From positions 1 through 64,000 of the forward strand of contig NZ_JAGGNR010000039.1 of NCBI RefSeq assembly GCF_018614975.1: a stretch of DNA of 64,000 bases, in the 5' to 3' direction. Position 1 is the stretch's first letter. Every line of letters starts with the position of its first letter. Source of the stretch: Paenibacillus polymyxa. Lineage in GTDB: Bacteria; Bacillota; Bacilli; Paenibacillales; Paenibacillaceae. Under the pieces are notes generated by a model, which saw nothing but the letters and a program-made list of their open reading frames with translations, did not search any database and was not told the DNA's origin. Shown here piece after piece: positions 8,484 to 17,346 of this stretch. A program made the translations under genes and the position numbers.

Positions 8484-9521
8484 ATGACAGTTGCCGAAAC
8501 AAAAAACGTACACATTGTTGGGGATGCTTTGCCAAATATGCCGTGGGAGGCTAAACCTGAGGGAACAGAAGGCCCGGTATGGAGACATTCGGCCAATCCG
8601 GTGGTTCCGCGTAATCCGGTCAAAGGTGTTGCCCGCATTTTCAATAGTGCCGTTGTACCATATGAAGGGAAATTCATTGGGGTATTCCGCGCCGAAACCG
8701 TGAATGGCCGACCACATCTGCACATGGGCTTCAGTGAGGACGGTTTGGAGTGGACAATTGAAGAGGAACGCATTGCATTTGTAGATGAAAATGGCGATTC
8801 GTTCATGCCAAACTATGCGTATGACCCGCGTCTGGTCAAAGTCGAAGATACGTATTACATCATCTGGTGTACAGACTTCTACGGCGCAGCCCTAGGTCTG
8901 GCGAAGACCGATGACTTCCAAACGTTTATCCGCCTTGAAAATCCAATGCTGCCGTTCAACCGGAATGGCGTGTTGTTCCCGCGCAAAATCAACGATAACT
9001 ATGTAATGTTGTCCAGACCAAGTGACAGTGGACATACCCCATTCGGAGACATTTTCCTGAGCGAAAGCCCGGATCTTGTGTACTGGGGCAAGCACCGTCA
9101 TGTGATGAGCAAAGGCGGTCAGGGCTGGTGGCAATCGGTCAAAATTGGCGGCGGTCCTGCTCCGATCGAAACGTCCGAAGGCTGGCTGATGTTCTACCAC
9201 GGTGTCACTGGAACCTGTAACGGCTTGGTATATAGCATGGGTGCGGTCATTCTGGATCTGGATGAGCCCTCCAAAGTGAAATATCGTTCCTCCAACTTCG
9301 TACTGACACCGGAAAAATGGTACGAGGAGCAAGGCTTCGTTGATAACGTCATCTTCCCGTGTGCCACACTGCATGATGCTGAGACCGGACGTATCGCCAT
9401 CTATTACGGCGCTGCCGACACATATGTGGGCGTTGCCTATACGACCATCGAAGAGATCGTGACCTATGTCATCCAGACCGATGAGGTTATTGCAGGTGAC
9501 CGCGAGGAAGGCAAGCTGTAA
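8484..9521 (+). CDS. GH130 beta-1,4-mannooligosaccharide phosphorylase
   Basis: A GH130 protein of 345 aa, closest in motif pattern to the mannooligosaccharide phosphorylase subgroup, which removes mannose-1-phosphate from the non-reducing end of beta-1,4-mannooligosaccharides. The predicted proton donor is Asp114 in YAYDPRLVKVED. The conserved NSAVV, RAET and GGGPAP segments are present. The start is supported by GAAGGGAG about 10 bases upstream. It probably works before the epimerase and the first GH130 enzyme. Repeat copy B separates it from the permeases, so it may have its own promoter. Hydrolase activity, known in some GH130 members, cannot be excluded. Confidence 0.85.
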   Translation: MTVAETKNVHIVGDALPNMPWEAKPEGTEGPVWRHSANPVVPRNPVKGVARIFNSAVVPYEGKFIGVFRAETVNGRPHLHMGFSEDGLEWTIEEERIAFVDENGDSFMPNYAYDPRLVKVEDTYYIIWCTDFYGAALGLAKTDDFQTFIRLENPMLPFNRNGVLFPRKINDNYVMLSRPSDSGHTPFGDIFLSESPDLVYWGKHRHVMSKGGQGWWQSVKIGGGPAPIETSEGWLMFYHGVTGTCNGLVYSMGAVILDLDEPSKVKYRSSNFVLTPEKWYEEQGFVDNVIFPCATLHDAETGRIAIYYGAADTYVGVAYTTIEEIVTYVIQTDEVIAGDREEGKL

Positions 9522-9526
9522 TGCAT

Positions 9527-10147
9527 ATGGAGTACATCAAGGGATTTACATTTGGCTGGCTGAGTGGCAGGGGAGAAAGCATTATGCGGCGATTGCAGGG
9601 CAGGAAAAGTGCGAGATATTCATCGCAGGCTGTGAGATGGTGCAATCCGAGCGTCGGGATCAAGAGTGGCGCGGGGTGATCGCTGGTGTGCGTGAAGTGT
9701 ACACTGGACTGGTCATACAACACGGACAAATATCAGGAAGGTCATGTGAAGTGGTGGGATGCTGTGGACTTGATCTCTTCCAGTGGGTATTATCCCATCG
9801 GAGATTGGGAGGCACAGCTGGATCGAATTGAGCAGCGATTGCTCCCTATGGCAAACCCTTTTTCTTCGCGGAAGCAGGTTGTCCCAGCCGCAATGGGATC
9901 AGCCCGGGGATCGAATGATTGGGGACAGGAAGGCGAAGTAAGTGCTGAGGAACAGCAGCGTTTCTATGGGGCCATGTTCGGGCATGTCAGTCAGCGTGAA
10001 TGGGTACGCGGATTCGGTCTGTGGGACTGGAGTGCACATTTACATGACGAGAAAGATGCGCTGACCGATGACGGATACGGGGTGTATGGTAAGCCAGCAG
10101 AGCAGGTGATTTGTCGGTTCTATGAGAGCGTCGCTGTAGAAGTTTAA
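9527..10147 (+). pseudogene. decayed GH113 beta-mannanase/mannosidase
   Basis: Pieces of one GH113-like TIM-barrel glycosidase appear in order but in different frames. MEYIKGFTFGWLSGRGE starts at 9527. AGCEMVQSERRDQEW follows near 9625 in another frame. YNTDKYQEGHVKWWDAVDLI and SSSGYYPIGDWEAQLDRIEQ follow near 9720. FFAEAGCPSRNGISPG near 9860 is shifted again, and NDWGQEGEVSAEEQQRFYG to the stop at 10147 returns to the original frame. About 100 codons between the first two pieces are missing. GCEM and FFAEAGCP are where the family's catalytic glutamates are expected. The gene starts 6 bases after the GH130 stop, so it was probably the last gene of the operon. Confidence 0.8.
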
Positions 10148-10289
10148 ACGAGAAATAAGAAGATATATGTGAAGCGGGACTATAGGTAATATATCTGCAT
10201 ATGTACTTTCGTGATTTCCGTGCTGTGAGCAAGGAATAGCAGATTATTGGGGACTTATTTTTGCAGTTGCGATTCATATTCAGGTATAG

Positions 10290-10321
10290 AGGCCCTTCCT
10301 CCTATAGGAAGGGCTTTTTTT
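10290..10321 (+). terminator. rho-independent terminator of the mannan operon
   Basis: GCCCTTCC (10292-10299) pairs with GGAAGGGC (10307-10314), followed by seven T. Confidence 0.92.
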
Positions 10322-10359
10322 GGCTATTTTAATAACAACACATACTATGTCGAATTTTG

Positions 10360-10415
10360 TTGACAAAAGGAGGGCTCCTGCCTATTCTTAATAAATGAAT
10401 ATGAGAATCATTATC
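10360..10415 (+). promoter_or_regulatory. promoter and Fur-like box of the nik-type operon
   Basis: TTGACA (10360-10365), a 17-base spacer and TATTCT (10383-10388) form a good promoter. GAATATGAGAATCATTATC at 10397-10415 matches the 19-bp Fur consensus in 16 positions and lies over the expected transcription start. Iron-type repression is inferred. Confidence 0.75.
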
Positions 10416-10444
10416 ATAAAATAGAGAAAAGGGGTTCTACATCC

Positions 10445-12076
10445 ATGTCTGTACAACATCGCAAATCTTCGGCCCTCACACTGGCAACGATGCTCTTGTT
10501 GCTATTGGTTATCGTGGGCTGCAGCAATACAGGAAGTGCAGATAAATCCTCATCTGCTGCTTCGGATCAAACATCTGAGAAGTCGATTACGATGTCATGG
10601 CCACGTGATATCGGTACAATGAATCCGCATACGTACAATCCTTCGCAATTATTTGCCCAATCGATGCTCTATGAGCCACTGATCAGTTACCAGAAGGACG
10701 GAAAGCTGGAACCTGCGCTGGCAGAATCATGGACGATCTCTGAGGATGGCAAAGTATATACATTCAAGCTTCGCCAAGGTGTGAAATTCTCAGATGGTAC
10801 ACCATTTAATGCTGAGATTGTGAAAAAGAATTTTGATGCTGTAATGAAAAATAAAGATACACATAGCTGGCTTGGCATTGTAGGGGTGCTCGACAAGACG
10901 GAGGTTGTGGACGATCAGACTTTCCGACTGACACTCACGGAGCCGTATTATCCTGTTCTTCAGGACTTATCTGTAGTTCGTCCTTTCCGCTTCCTGGGTG
11001 AAGCCGGATTCCCGGATGATGGAGATACATCCCAAGGCATCAAAGAGCCGGTTGGAACGGGCCCGTGGATGCTGGCGGATTACAAGCAGGACGAATATGC
11101 TGTTTTCAAGCGTAACCCGAACTATTGGGGAACAGCACCAAAGGTGGATCAGATTACGGTTAAAATCATTCCCGATGGTGAGACTCGTGTACTCGCTTTT
11201 GAAAAAGGCGATCTCGACCTGATCTATGGTGAAGGTGTGATCAGTCTGGATGCATTCCAGCAGCTTCGTGACAATGATGAATATGTGACCCAATTGTCTG
11301 ATCCGGTGGGCACTCGTAGCTTGCTGCTGAACTCTTCCAATCCAAAGCTGTCCGATGTCAGAGTGCGGATGGCGCTTCAGCGAGGGTTTAACAAAAAGGC
11401 AATGGTAGAAGGCGTGACTTCCGGATTGGAAGAACCAGCCGATACAGTACTTTCCAAAAACTACCCGTACACCAATGTAGACCTGGAAGCGATCACGTAT
11501 GACGTGGAGAAATCCAAAGCTTTACTGGATGAAGCGGGCTGGAAGTTGCCTGCAGGTGGTACGGTTCGTGAAAAAGATGGTCAGCAGCTTGATTTCGAGA
11601 TGATTTTTGATAAAACGGACCCGATTCAGAAAGCGATGGCTGAGACCATTCAGGCGGAATGGAGCGAGCTTGGGGTTAAGGTAAACCTCACGGGGCTGGA
11701 ACTGACGGTACAGATCAAACGTTTGAAAGCCAATGATTTCGACCTGTATTTCTGGTACAACTATGGTGCGCCATATGATCCACATTCCTTCATTAATGTT
11801 GTGGCAAGCCCTGGATTCGGGATTTCCGAGACCCTGAATGCGTTGCCGATGAAAAAGGAACTGGACGATCAGGTGCATGCAGCACTATCATCTACAGACG
11901 AGACAGAGCGCCAGGAGTTATATGGCTCTATCCTGAAAACACTTCAGGAGCAATCGGCGATCGTACCGATCTCTTATATTAAGAAAACGGCTGTATATCA
12001 GAAGAAAATTTCCAACTTTATTTTCCCGGCGAACCGTGATGAAAATCCGTTTGTGGGCATTGAATTAGGCAATTAA
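10445..12076 (+). CDS. nickel/metallophore ABC transporter binding lipoprotein (NikA/CntA-like)
   Basis: A family 5 solute-binding protein of 543 aa. It has a lipoprotein signal (lipobox VIVGC, Cys near residue 26). It follows E. coli NikA over long stretches: SWPRDIGTMNPHTYNPSQLF, AQSMLYEPLISYQ, RPFRF, GTGPW, NPNYWG and NYGAPYDPHSF. NikA-type proteins bind nickel complexes, and CntA relatives bind opine metallophores. The Fur-like box upstream favours a metallophore or iron-linked role over a NikR-type circuit. It is the first gene of the nikABCDE-like operon. No metallophore synthesis genes are in the window. Confidence 0.85.
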   Translation: MSVQHRKSSALTLATMLLLLLVIVGCSNTGSADKSSSAASDQTSEKSITMSWPRDIGTMNPHTYNPSQLFAQSMLYEPLISYQKDGKLEPALAESWTISEDGKVYTFKLRQGVKFSDGTPFNAEIVKKNFDAVMKNKDTHSWLGIVGVLDKTEVVDDQTFRLTLTEPYYPVLQDLSVVRPFRFLGEAGFPDDGDTSQGIKEPVGTGPWMLADYKQDEYAVFKRNPNYWGTAPKVDQITVKIIPDGETRVLAFEKGDLDLIYGEGVISLDAFQQLRDNDEYVTQLSDPVGTRSLLLNSSNPKLSDVRVRMALQRGFNKKAMVEGVTSGLEEPADTVLSKNYPYTNVDLEAITYDVEKSKALLDEAGWKLPAGGTVREKDGQQLDFEMIFDKTDPIQKAMAETIQAEWSELGVKVNLTGLELTVQIKRLKANDFDLYFWYNYGAPYDPHSFINVVASPGFGISETLNALPMKKELDDQVHAALSSTDETERQELYGSILKTLQEQSAIVPISYIKKTAVYQKKISNFIFPANRDENPFVGIELGN

Positions 12077-12135
12077 TAAGTAGTGACTTTGAGAGTGGTA
12101 AGGTCATGTAGCTTGATAAAAGGGAGGAATGTTTG

Positions 12136-13080
12136 GTGATCAGTTATATCGGTAAAAGAATGATCGCGATCATTCCTATCGTATTTATCGCTACACTCGT
12201 TACCTTTGCGCTTATTCATATTTCGCCGGTTGACCCGGCTGAGGCTTATCTGACAGCCGCTCATATCTATCCAACACCGGAGCTGCTTGCACAAAAGCGG
12301 CATGAGTTCGGTCTGGATCAGCCTTTGTTAACCCAATATGCGCATACGATTCAGAAGATTGCCAAGCTCGACTTCGGCACCTCGTATCTCACTAATAAAC
12401 CCGTATGGGATGAAGTGAAATTAAGGCTTCCCGCTACGGCTGAACTAGCCTTCTGGAGTATATTGTTATCGGCTTTGGTGAGTATTCCTTTGGGAATACT
12501 GGCTGCGGTGTATAAGAATAGCTGGATTGACATGGTCAGCCGGGCGATCTCCTATTTTGGAGCATCTATTCCGCAATTCTGGCTCGGTTACCTGCTGATC
12601 TTCTTTTTCTCGGTGAAGCTGGACTGGCTCCCTGTGGAGGGGCGTGGATCGTGGGAGAATCTGGTTCTGCCTACGATTACACTCTCCTTGATTCTTATTG
12701 CGATCTACACCCGATTGTTGCGTTCCAGTGTACTGGAGCAATTGCAGGAGACATATGTACAGTATGCAAGAACACGCGGAATTCGCGAAAGAGTGATTAT
12801 GCTGAAACATGTCCTGAAAATCGCCATATCGCCCCTCATTACGGGGATGGGGATGAGTATGGGCAAGCTGCTCACAGGCACCATTATTGTGGAGCAAGTG
12901 TTTTCCTGGCCTGGATTTGGACGATACTTTGTCGATGCAATATTTAATCGGGATATCCCCGTGATTCAATGTTATGTCTTCCTGGCGGCATGCCTGTTCA
13001 TCGTATGCAATCTGCTCGTTGATCTGGTGCAGCTCGTTATGGACCCACGGATTTCAGCGAAAGGACGGGCAGAACATTGA
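12136..13080 (+). CDS. nickel/peptide-type ABC transporter permease (NikB-like)
   Basis: An inner-membrane permease of 314 aa of the DppB/NikB family. It has an N-terminal helix, the HISPVDPAEAYL periplasmic segment typical of this family, and the cytoplasmic loop YVQYARTRGIRERVIMLKHV that contacts the ATPase. GTG at 12136 is 7 bases after GGGAGGA; a TTG three bases upstream is also possible. It overlaps the next permease by four bases. Confidence 0.87.
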   Translation: MISYIGKRMIAIIPIVFIATLVTFALIHISPVDPAEAYLTAAHIYPTPELLAQKRHEFGLDQPLLTQYAHTIQKIAKLDFGTSYLTNKPVWDEVKLRLPATAELAFWSILLSALVSIPLGILAAVYKNSWIDMVSRAISYFGASIPQFWLGYLLIFFFSVKLDWLPVEGRGSWENLVLPTITLSLILIAIYTRLLRSSVLEQLQETYVQYARTRGIRERVIMLKHVLKIAISPLITGMGMSMGKLLTGTIIVEQVFSWPGFGRYFVDAIFNRDIPVIQCYVFLAACLFIVCNLLVDLVQLVMDPRISAKGRAEH

Positions 13081-13907
13081 TAAACAAATGGCGCACGTTA
13101 TTTAAAGGACAGAGAGCCATCCAGATCTGCTCGGTGATCATCTTGCTTTTCTTCGTGATCGCGTCATTAGCCCCATGGATTGCTCCTCATGACCCTGTGA
13201 AGGTAAACCTGTTACAGAAGCTGGCGAGTCCATCGCTTGAGCATTGGCTGGGAACGGATCATCTGGGACGCGACAATCTCACCAGGCTGATGTATGGAGC
13301 GCGGGTGTCGCTCGGATTTGCTACCCTGATCTTTCTGTCTTCTTTGCTCATAGGTGTCATCGTAGGTTCAATCTCCGGTTACCTTGGTGGCTGGGTGGAC
13401 AGTCTGCTGATGCGCTTGTGTGAAGGCATTATGGCGTTTCCGAATCTGGTGCTAGTGCTGGGTATTGTAGGGATTTTTGGCCCAGGTCTGATGCAGGTGC
13501 TTCTAGCCCTCATGATGGTGCAGTGGGTGTATTATGCACGTATCTGCCGGAATATGGTCGTGAGTCTGAAGGAACGGAACTTCATCGCGGCGGCGCGGAT
13601 TAGCGGCTCCTCTTCGTGGACGATTATTCGGAAACATATCATCCCCAACGTGCAGCGTCCCATCGTTGTAATGGGCACGCTGGAGATGGGGTGGGCGATT
13701 ATGGATATATCTGCTCTGTCCTTCCTGGGACTCGGTATTCAACCACCGAATGCAGAATGGGGCGCCATGATTCATGAAGGGACGGGTTACATTCGCAGTC
13801 ATCCGGAGTTGATGATCTATCCAGGTGCCTTGATTTTACTGGTAGTCATTACGTTCAATATCTTGGGTGAGGCGTTATCCGAGCGTTATGGCATTGCAAA
13901 AAGATAG
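13077..13907 (+). CDS. nickel/peptide-type ABC transporter permease (NikC-like)
   Basis: A DppC/NikC-family permease of 276 aa. It shows the N-terminal helix followed by PWIAPHDPVKVNL, then HWLGTDHLGRDNLTRLMYGA, the hallmark of the second permease. The coupling loop is NFIAAARISGSSSWTIIRKH. The TTG start overlaps the previous stop as TTGA, with only a weak GGACGGG site, so translational coupling is likely. Confidence 0.87.
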   Translation: MINKWRTLFKGQRAIQICSVIILLFFVIASLAPWIAPHDPVKVNLLQKLASPSLEHWLGTDHLGRDNLTRLMYGARVSLGFATLIFLSSLLIGVIVGSISGYLGGWVDSLLMRLCEGIMAFPNLVLVLGIVGIFGPGLMQVLLALMMVQWVYYARICRNMVVSLKERNFIAAARISGSSSWTIIRKHIIPNVQRPIVVMGTLEMGWAIMDISALSFLGLGIQPPNAEWGAMIHEGTGYIRSHPELMIYPGALILLVVITFNILGEALSERYGIAKR

Positions 13908-13946
13908 TGATTCGGAATCGAAGGTATATAAGGGGTGAACGTAACG

Positions 13947-14753
13947 ATGGATGATGCAGCGAAGGTACTCGAAGTTCGTGGTCTGCAAGTGAATCTAAGA
14001 ACAGCGGAGGGTTCGGTCCCGTTACTTGCGCCCATTGATTTCGAATTAAAAAAAGGTCGTGTCTTCGGTCTGGTTGGCGAGAGTGGCAGCGGCAAGACCG
14101 TTACGTGTAACGCGTTGCTCCATCTGCTTGATCCGCGCAGGATGGAGGTATCGGGCAGCATCCGTCTGAATGGACGGGAGCTTGGCTCGTTGTCAGGTGA
14201 GGAGATGCGGCGCATCCGGGGCAAGGACATCGGATTTATTATGCAGAATCCGATGAATGCTTTTACACCCGTATATACGATCGGATCTCAATTCATTGAA
14301 ACCTTGCGTACACACACGGGAATGTCCAAAGCCGCAGCCCGAGAGCGGGCTATTGCTGCCTTGGCAGATATGAACCTGCCCGAACCAGCTAAACTGATGA
14401 AGCGATATCCCTTCCAACTGAGTGGAGGTATGTTACAGCGGGTGATGATTGCCATATCGATGTGCCTGCGACCCGCCTTGGTTATTGCTGATGAACCAAC
14501 GACGGCACTGGATGTCGTGAATCAGTTCAAGGTGCTTCAGGAATTGGATCGGCTACGTACCGAATACGGCACATCCATCTTGCTCATCTCCCACGATCTG
14601 GGCGTGATCTCGCAAATGGCGGATGAAGTTGCGGTTATGCAGAAGGGCCGAATTGTAGAGCAGGCAGATGTGTACCAACTGTTTGATCACCCGCAGCATG
14701 AGTATACCCGGATGTTGTTAAATGCCAGACCTAGTGTGTCTTTGGGACGATAG
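13947..14753 (+). CDS. ABC transporter ATPase (NikD-like)
   Basis: A nucleotide-binding subunit of 268 aa. Walker A is GESGSGKT near residue 45, the signature is LSGGMLQR, Walker B is LVIADEPTTALD, and the switch His is in LLISHDLG. ATG at 13947 is chosen over a GTG at 13935 because AGGGGTGA lies 8 bases before it. It works with the next ATPase as a heterodimer on NikBC-like permeases. The 158-base gap that follows shows no recognisable gene. Confidence 0.88.
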   Translation: MDDAAKVLEVRGLQVNLRTAEGSVPLLAPIDFELKKGRVFGLVGESGSGKTVTCNALLHLLDPRRMEVSGSIRLNGRELGSLSGEEMRRIRGKDIGFIMQNPMNAFTPVYTIGSQFIETLRTHTGMSKAAARERAIAALADMNLPEPAKLMKRYPFQLSGGMLQRVMIAISMCLRPALVIADEPTTALDVVNQFKVLQELDRLRTEYGTSILLISHDLGVISQMADEVAVMQKGRIVEQADVYQLFDHPQHEYTRMLLNARPSVSLGR

Positions 14754-14912
14754 TGATTGATAGAAGAGTGGAATCGTTAGTGAATGTATGTGTAGAGCTG
14801 ACATGAACTAGGTTTGAAGCGGGTAGGTGTAGGGGTGGAATGAACATGGTGATGTGTAGATTCGGCCTCTTCGGAGATTGCTTCTGCCAAGTACAAGAGA
14901 GGAGGATGACCG

Positions 14913-15713
14913 ATGCTTCAGGTACGTGAAGTAAGCCATAGCTATGGCAAACGCAATTGGCTGGATCGTTCAGGAGCGCGTCCTCCTGTGCTGGCAAACA
15001 TTTCGCTTACGATCGAAAAGGGTGTGTGTCTGGGACTGCTGGGTACGAGTGGGGCAGGTAAAAGTACCTTGGGTAAAATCATTCTTGGTCTGGAGAAGCC
15101 TAGCCAGGGTCAGGTTTTATTTCAAGGTCAGGATATCTATCGATCCAGCAAACCCGTGCTTAAGGAATTACGACGTGATCTGCAGGTCGTGTTTCAGGAC
15201 TGTTATTCGGCTGTGAATCCACTCATGACTGCCGCGCAGATCATTGGGGAGCCGCTGGACAATTACGAGCGAGTGTCGGCAAAAGAACAACTTCGTGTGG
15301 TTGGACAACTGCTTGAGCAGGTTGGACTTACACCTGAGGATGGGAGCAAGCTTCCGCACCAGTTCAGCGGTGGGCAATTACAGCGAGTTAACATCGCACG
15401 AGCTATCGCGCTCAAGCCAAAGTTAATCGTATTGGACGAATCGATCAGTAGCCTGGATATGGTGCACCAAACGCAAATCCTGTCCTTGCTGGCGGAGCTC
15501 AGAGCGTCGTATGGATTGTCGTATCTTTTTATCACGCATGACATTCGGGCCGCCATGACGATCTGTGACCGCATTGCGGTAATGGATCAGGGGAAGCTAG
15601 TCTATAGCGGTGATGCGGGGGATTCGGTGATGCAATCGGATCATCCGGCTGTGCGGCAGCTGGTAACAGCTATTTTGCCTGAGCATCCATCGGGTCGTAT
15701 TTCGTTTGGGTAA
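14913..15713 (+). CDS. ABC transporter ATPase (NikE-like)
   Basis: A second ATPase of 266 aa. Walker A is GTSGAGKST, the Q-loop region reads VVFQDCYSAVNPL as in NikE/DppF proteins, the signature is FSGGQLQR, Walker B is LIVLDESISSLD, and the switch is FITHD. GAGGAGG lies 8 bases before the ATG. It is the last gene of the operon and is followed by a very strong terminator. Confidence 0.88.
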   Translation: MLQVREVSHSYGKRNWLDRSGARPPVLANISLTIEKGVCLGLLGTSGAGKSTLGKIILGLEKPSQGQVLFQGQDIYRSSKPVLKELRRDLQVVFQDCYSAVNPLMTAAQIIGEPLDNYERVSAKEQLRVVGQLLEQVGLTPEDGSKLPHQFSGGQLQRVNIARAIALKPKLIVLDESISSLDMVHQTQILSLLAELRASYGLSYLFITHDIRAAMTICDRIAVMDQGKLVYSGDAGDSVMQSDHPAVRQLVTAILPEHPSGRISFG

Positions 15714-15760
15714 TGGGTTGCTTGTATGGTTTACCTTCGTTAGACCATAGCGAATGTTAA

Positions 15761-15811
15761 AAGGGTTGTCCCCTACGTCTTGAACAAGACGTAGGGGACA
15801 ACCCTTTTTTT
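15761..15811 (+). terminator. strong rho-independent terminator of the nik-type operon
   Basis: A 22-bp perfect stem (15761-15782 with 15785-15806) is followed by a run of T. Its symmetry may also allow function on the minus strand. Confidence 0.95.
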
Positions 15812-15909
15812 GTAACTGGGAATAGGCACATTTCCTGCTTTCTGATATAAATTAAACTAAAATTAAAATTGTGCTACTCGCAAAAAAACAAGACTACCTC
15901 TGAATTACG

Positions 15910-15990
15910 CATATCCCCAGATCTTTGATCGAACTTACAAGGTGAACATCTGGGAAGAAGCATCTACTTCCGATGAGGGCTTTCTTGCAG
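15910..15990 (+). repeat. palindromic intergenic repeat, diverged copy C
   Basis: ATCCCCAGATCTTTGATC is followed by a short loop and AACATCTGGGA, giving a hairpin like those in copies A (4650) and B (8265). The trailing sequence, with GCTTTCTTGCAG, is also reminiscent of copy A. Similarity is clear only around the hairpin. Confidence 0.45.
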
Positions 15991-15997
15991 AAATTTT

Positions 15998-16576
15998 TTA
16001 CCCCATCTTCCGCCCAAGTTGCTCAATCTTATCGAGCCAATTCTTTCTCTGTTCATCAGACTTCTTCCTAACTTGATCTACAGTTGTTATCCGAACAGGT
16101 TTGATGCCAGTGAGTTCAAATGTGGAGATTTTCATCATCTTGTGTGCGGGCTCACCTTGGAACCATTTGTAGTACCAGCTCGGACCATCCATCGTGGTGA
16201 TCATGTGGGCGGTGCGGCCTTTGAGCAGTTGATCCGGGAAAAGTTTTCCTTTTTGATACTTGAAGGCGTAACCTGGCATGAAGATTCGGTCAACGAAACC
16301 TTTCAGCAGGGCAGGCGGTCCTCCCCACCAGATTGGGAACACCCATACGAGATGCTCGGCCCACTTGATCGCTTCTTGGGCTTGTAGCAAATCCGGTTCG
16401 AGTGGAAGTTTATTACGATATCCTCCTTCCAGATTCATGTTGAACGTGAGTTCGTTCAGGTTGATCATGCGAACTTCTGCGCCAGCCTGAACCGCACCTT
16501 TACGGTAAGCCTCGGCGATTGCGCCGTTGTAACTGGGTGAGACGGGATTGCCTTGAATAATTAATATTTTTTTCAT
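15998..16576 (-). CDS. NAD(P)H dehydrogenase (quinone)-like flavoprotein
   Basis: A flavodoxin-like-fold oxidoreductase of 192 aa (NQO1/MdaB type). It opens with MKKILIIQGNPVSPSYN, the FMN/FAD phosphate loop, and contains HLVWVFPIWWGGPPALLKGF, the flavin/quinone-binding signature, then DRIFMPGYAFKY. Such enzymes reduce quinones or electrophiles by two electrons. The ATG at 16576 starts the family core; a GTG at 16588 is an alternative. A palindrome at 16601-16618 in its leader matches the operator at the TetR gene, so it is probably repressed by that neighbour. Confidence 0.82.
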   Translation of the reverse strand: MKKILIIQGNPVSPSYNGAIAEAYRKGAVQAGAEVRMINLNELTFNMNLEGGYRNKLPLEPDLLQAQEAIKWAEHLVWVFPIWWGGPPALLKGFVDRIFMPGYAFKYQKGKLFPDQLLKGRTAHMITTMDGPSWYYKWFQGEPAHKMMKISTFELTGIKPVRITTVDQVRKKSDEQRKNWLDKIEQLGRKMG

Positions 16577-16600
16577 CGACGATGACACTTCCTGACTATT

Positions 16601-16618
16601 TTAGTTAATGAACACTAA
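16601..16618. promoter_or_regulatory. TetR operator candidate at the quinone reductase gene
   Basis: TTAGTTAATGAACACTAA is an inverted repeat with TTAGT/ACTAA ends. It matches the sequence at 17348-17364 in 13 of 17 positions, including both ends. Confidence 0.6.
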
Positions 16619-16749
16619 CCTCATGTGCAAAAAGAAAAGGTCACGTATGACCCGGTAATCCATTCGTATATCCTGATGGTATGTTAACGATTCTCTTTTT
16701 ATAACGTGCAGCTCCGACCCTTTTTAGAAATGGCTGCCCATCTCCATCG

Positions 16750-17340
16750 TTACTCTTGGGGGACTTGTCCCAACATGGATGTAAGTCGGTGAACGGTTTC
16801 ACCAGTATAGGGTACCAACAGCTCCGGTAACTCACCTTGCATACTGGAGACCGCCATACGTGTAATTGCACCGATCACCAGAACGGCTGTAAGCCGTGAA
16901 TCCTGCTGAGGCAGCTCACCTCGCATGATTCCCTGATCGATCAGATCCCTTAACGCATCCAATGGCTGACGGTAGTCTTCACTGCTTCCAGCTTCAATGA
17001 ATATTTCATGATTCTGTGAAATCAGCAGAAGCCCGTAGGGATCTTCATCATGCAGATGGAGAACCTCGGTAACCAGTTGCTTGAAGCGTTCCAGCACCGG
17101 ACCTTCCCGGCGAACATACCCGTCAATCAGTGAAGTATAGTCCGCGCAGTATTGGGTGAAGGCTTCCAGGGCAACGGCATCTTTGTTTTTAAAATGTTTG
17201 TAGATCGCCGCATCGGTTACTCCGGCGGCGTCACCAATCTCTTTGACGGATATGCCGTCAACGCCTTTGGTTGCGAACAAGCGCATCGCCGCTTGTAAAA
17301 TATCTTTCTTTTTGCTATCCACATGAGGTTTATTCTTCAT
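16750..17340 (-). CDS. TetR-family transcriptional regulator
   Basis: A TetR repressor of 196 aa. The N-terminal HTH is DILQAAMRLFATKGVDGISV, then KEIGDAAGVTDAAIYKHFKN. The C-terminal ligand domain is divergent, as usual in the family. The ATG at 17340 has no ribosome binding site, and the -10 box ends six bases before it, so the mRNA is probably leaderless. The operator overlaps its own promoter, and a second copy lies in front of the quinone reductase gene 160 bases downstream. Autoregulation and response to an electrophile or quinone are inferred. Confidence 0.87.
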   Translation of the reverse strand: MKNKPHVDSKKKDILQAAMRLFATKGVDGISVKEIGDAAGVTDAAIYKHFKNKDAVALEAFTQYCADYTSLIDGYVRREGPVLERFKQLVTEVLHLHDEDPYGLLLISQNHEIFIEAGSSEDYRQPLDALRDLIDQGIMRGELPQQDSRLTAVLVIGAITRMAVSSMQGELPELLVPYTGETVHRLTSMLGQVPQE

Positions 17341-17346
17341 GATTGT

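Noticed and set aside
9466..9831. Independent 121-codon ORF downstream of the GH130 gene
   Set aside because: Only its middle part matches GH113 sequence; it is one frame of the decayed gene rather than a real protein.
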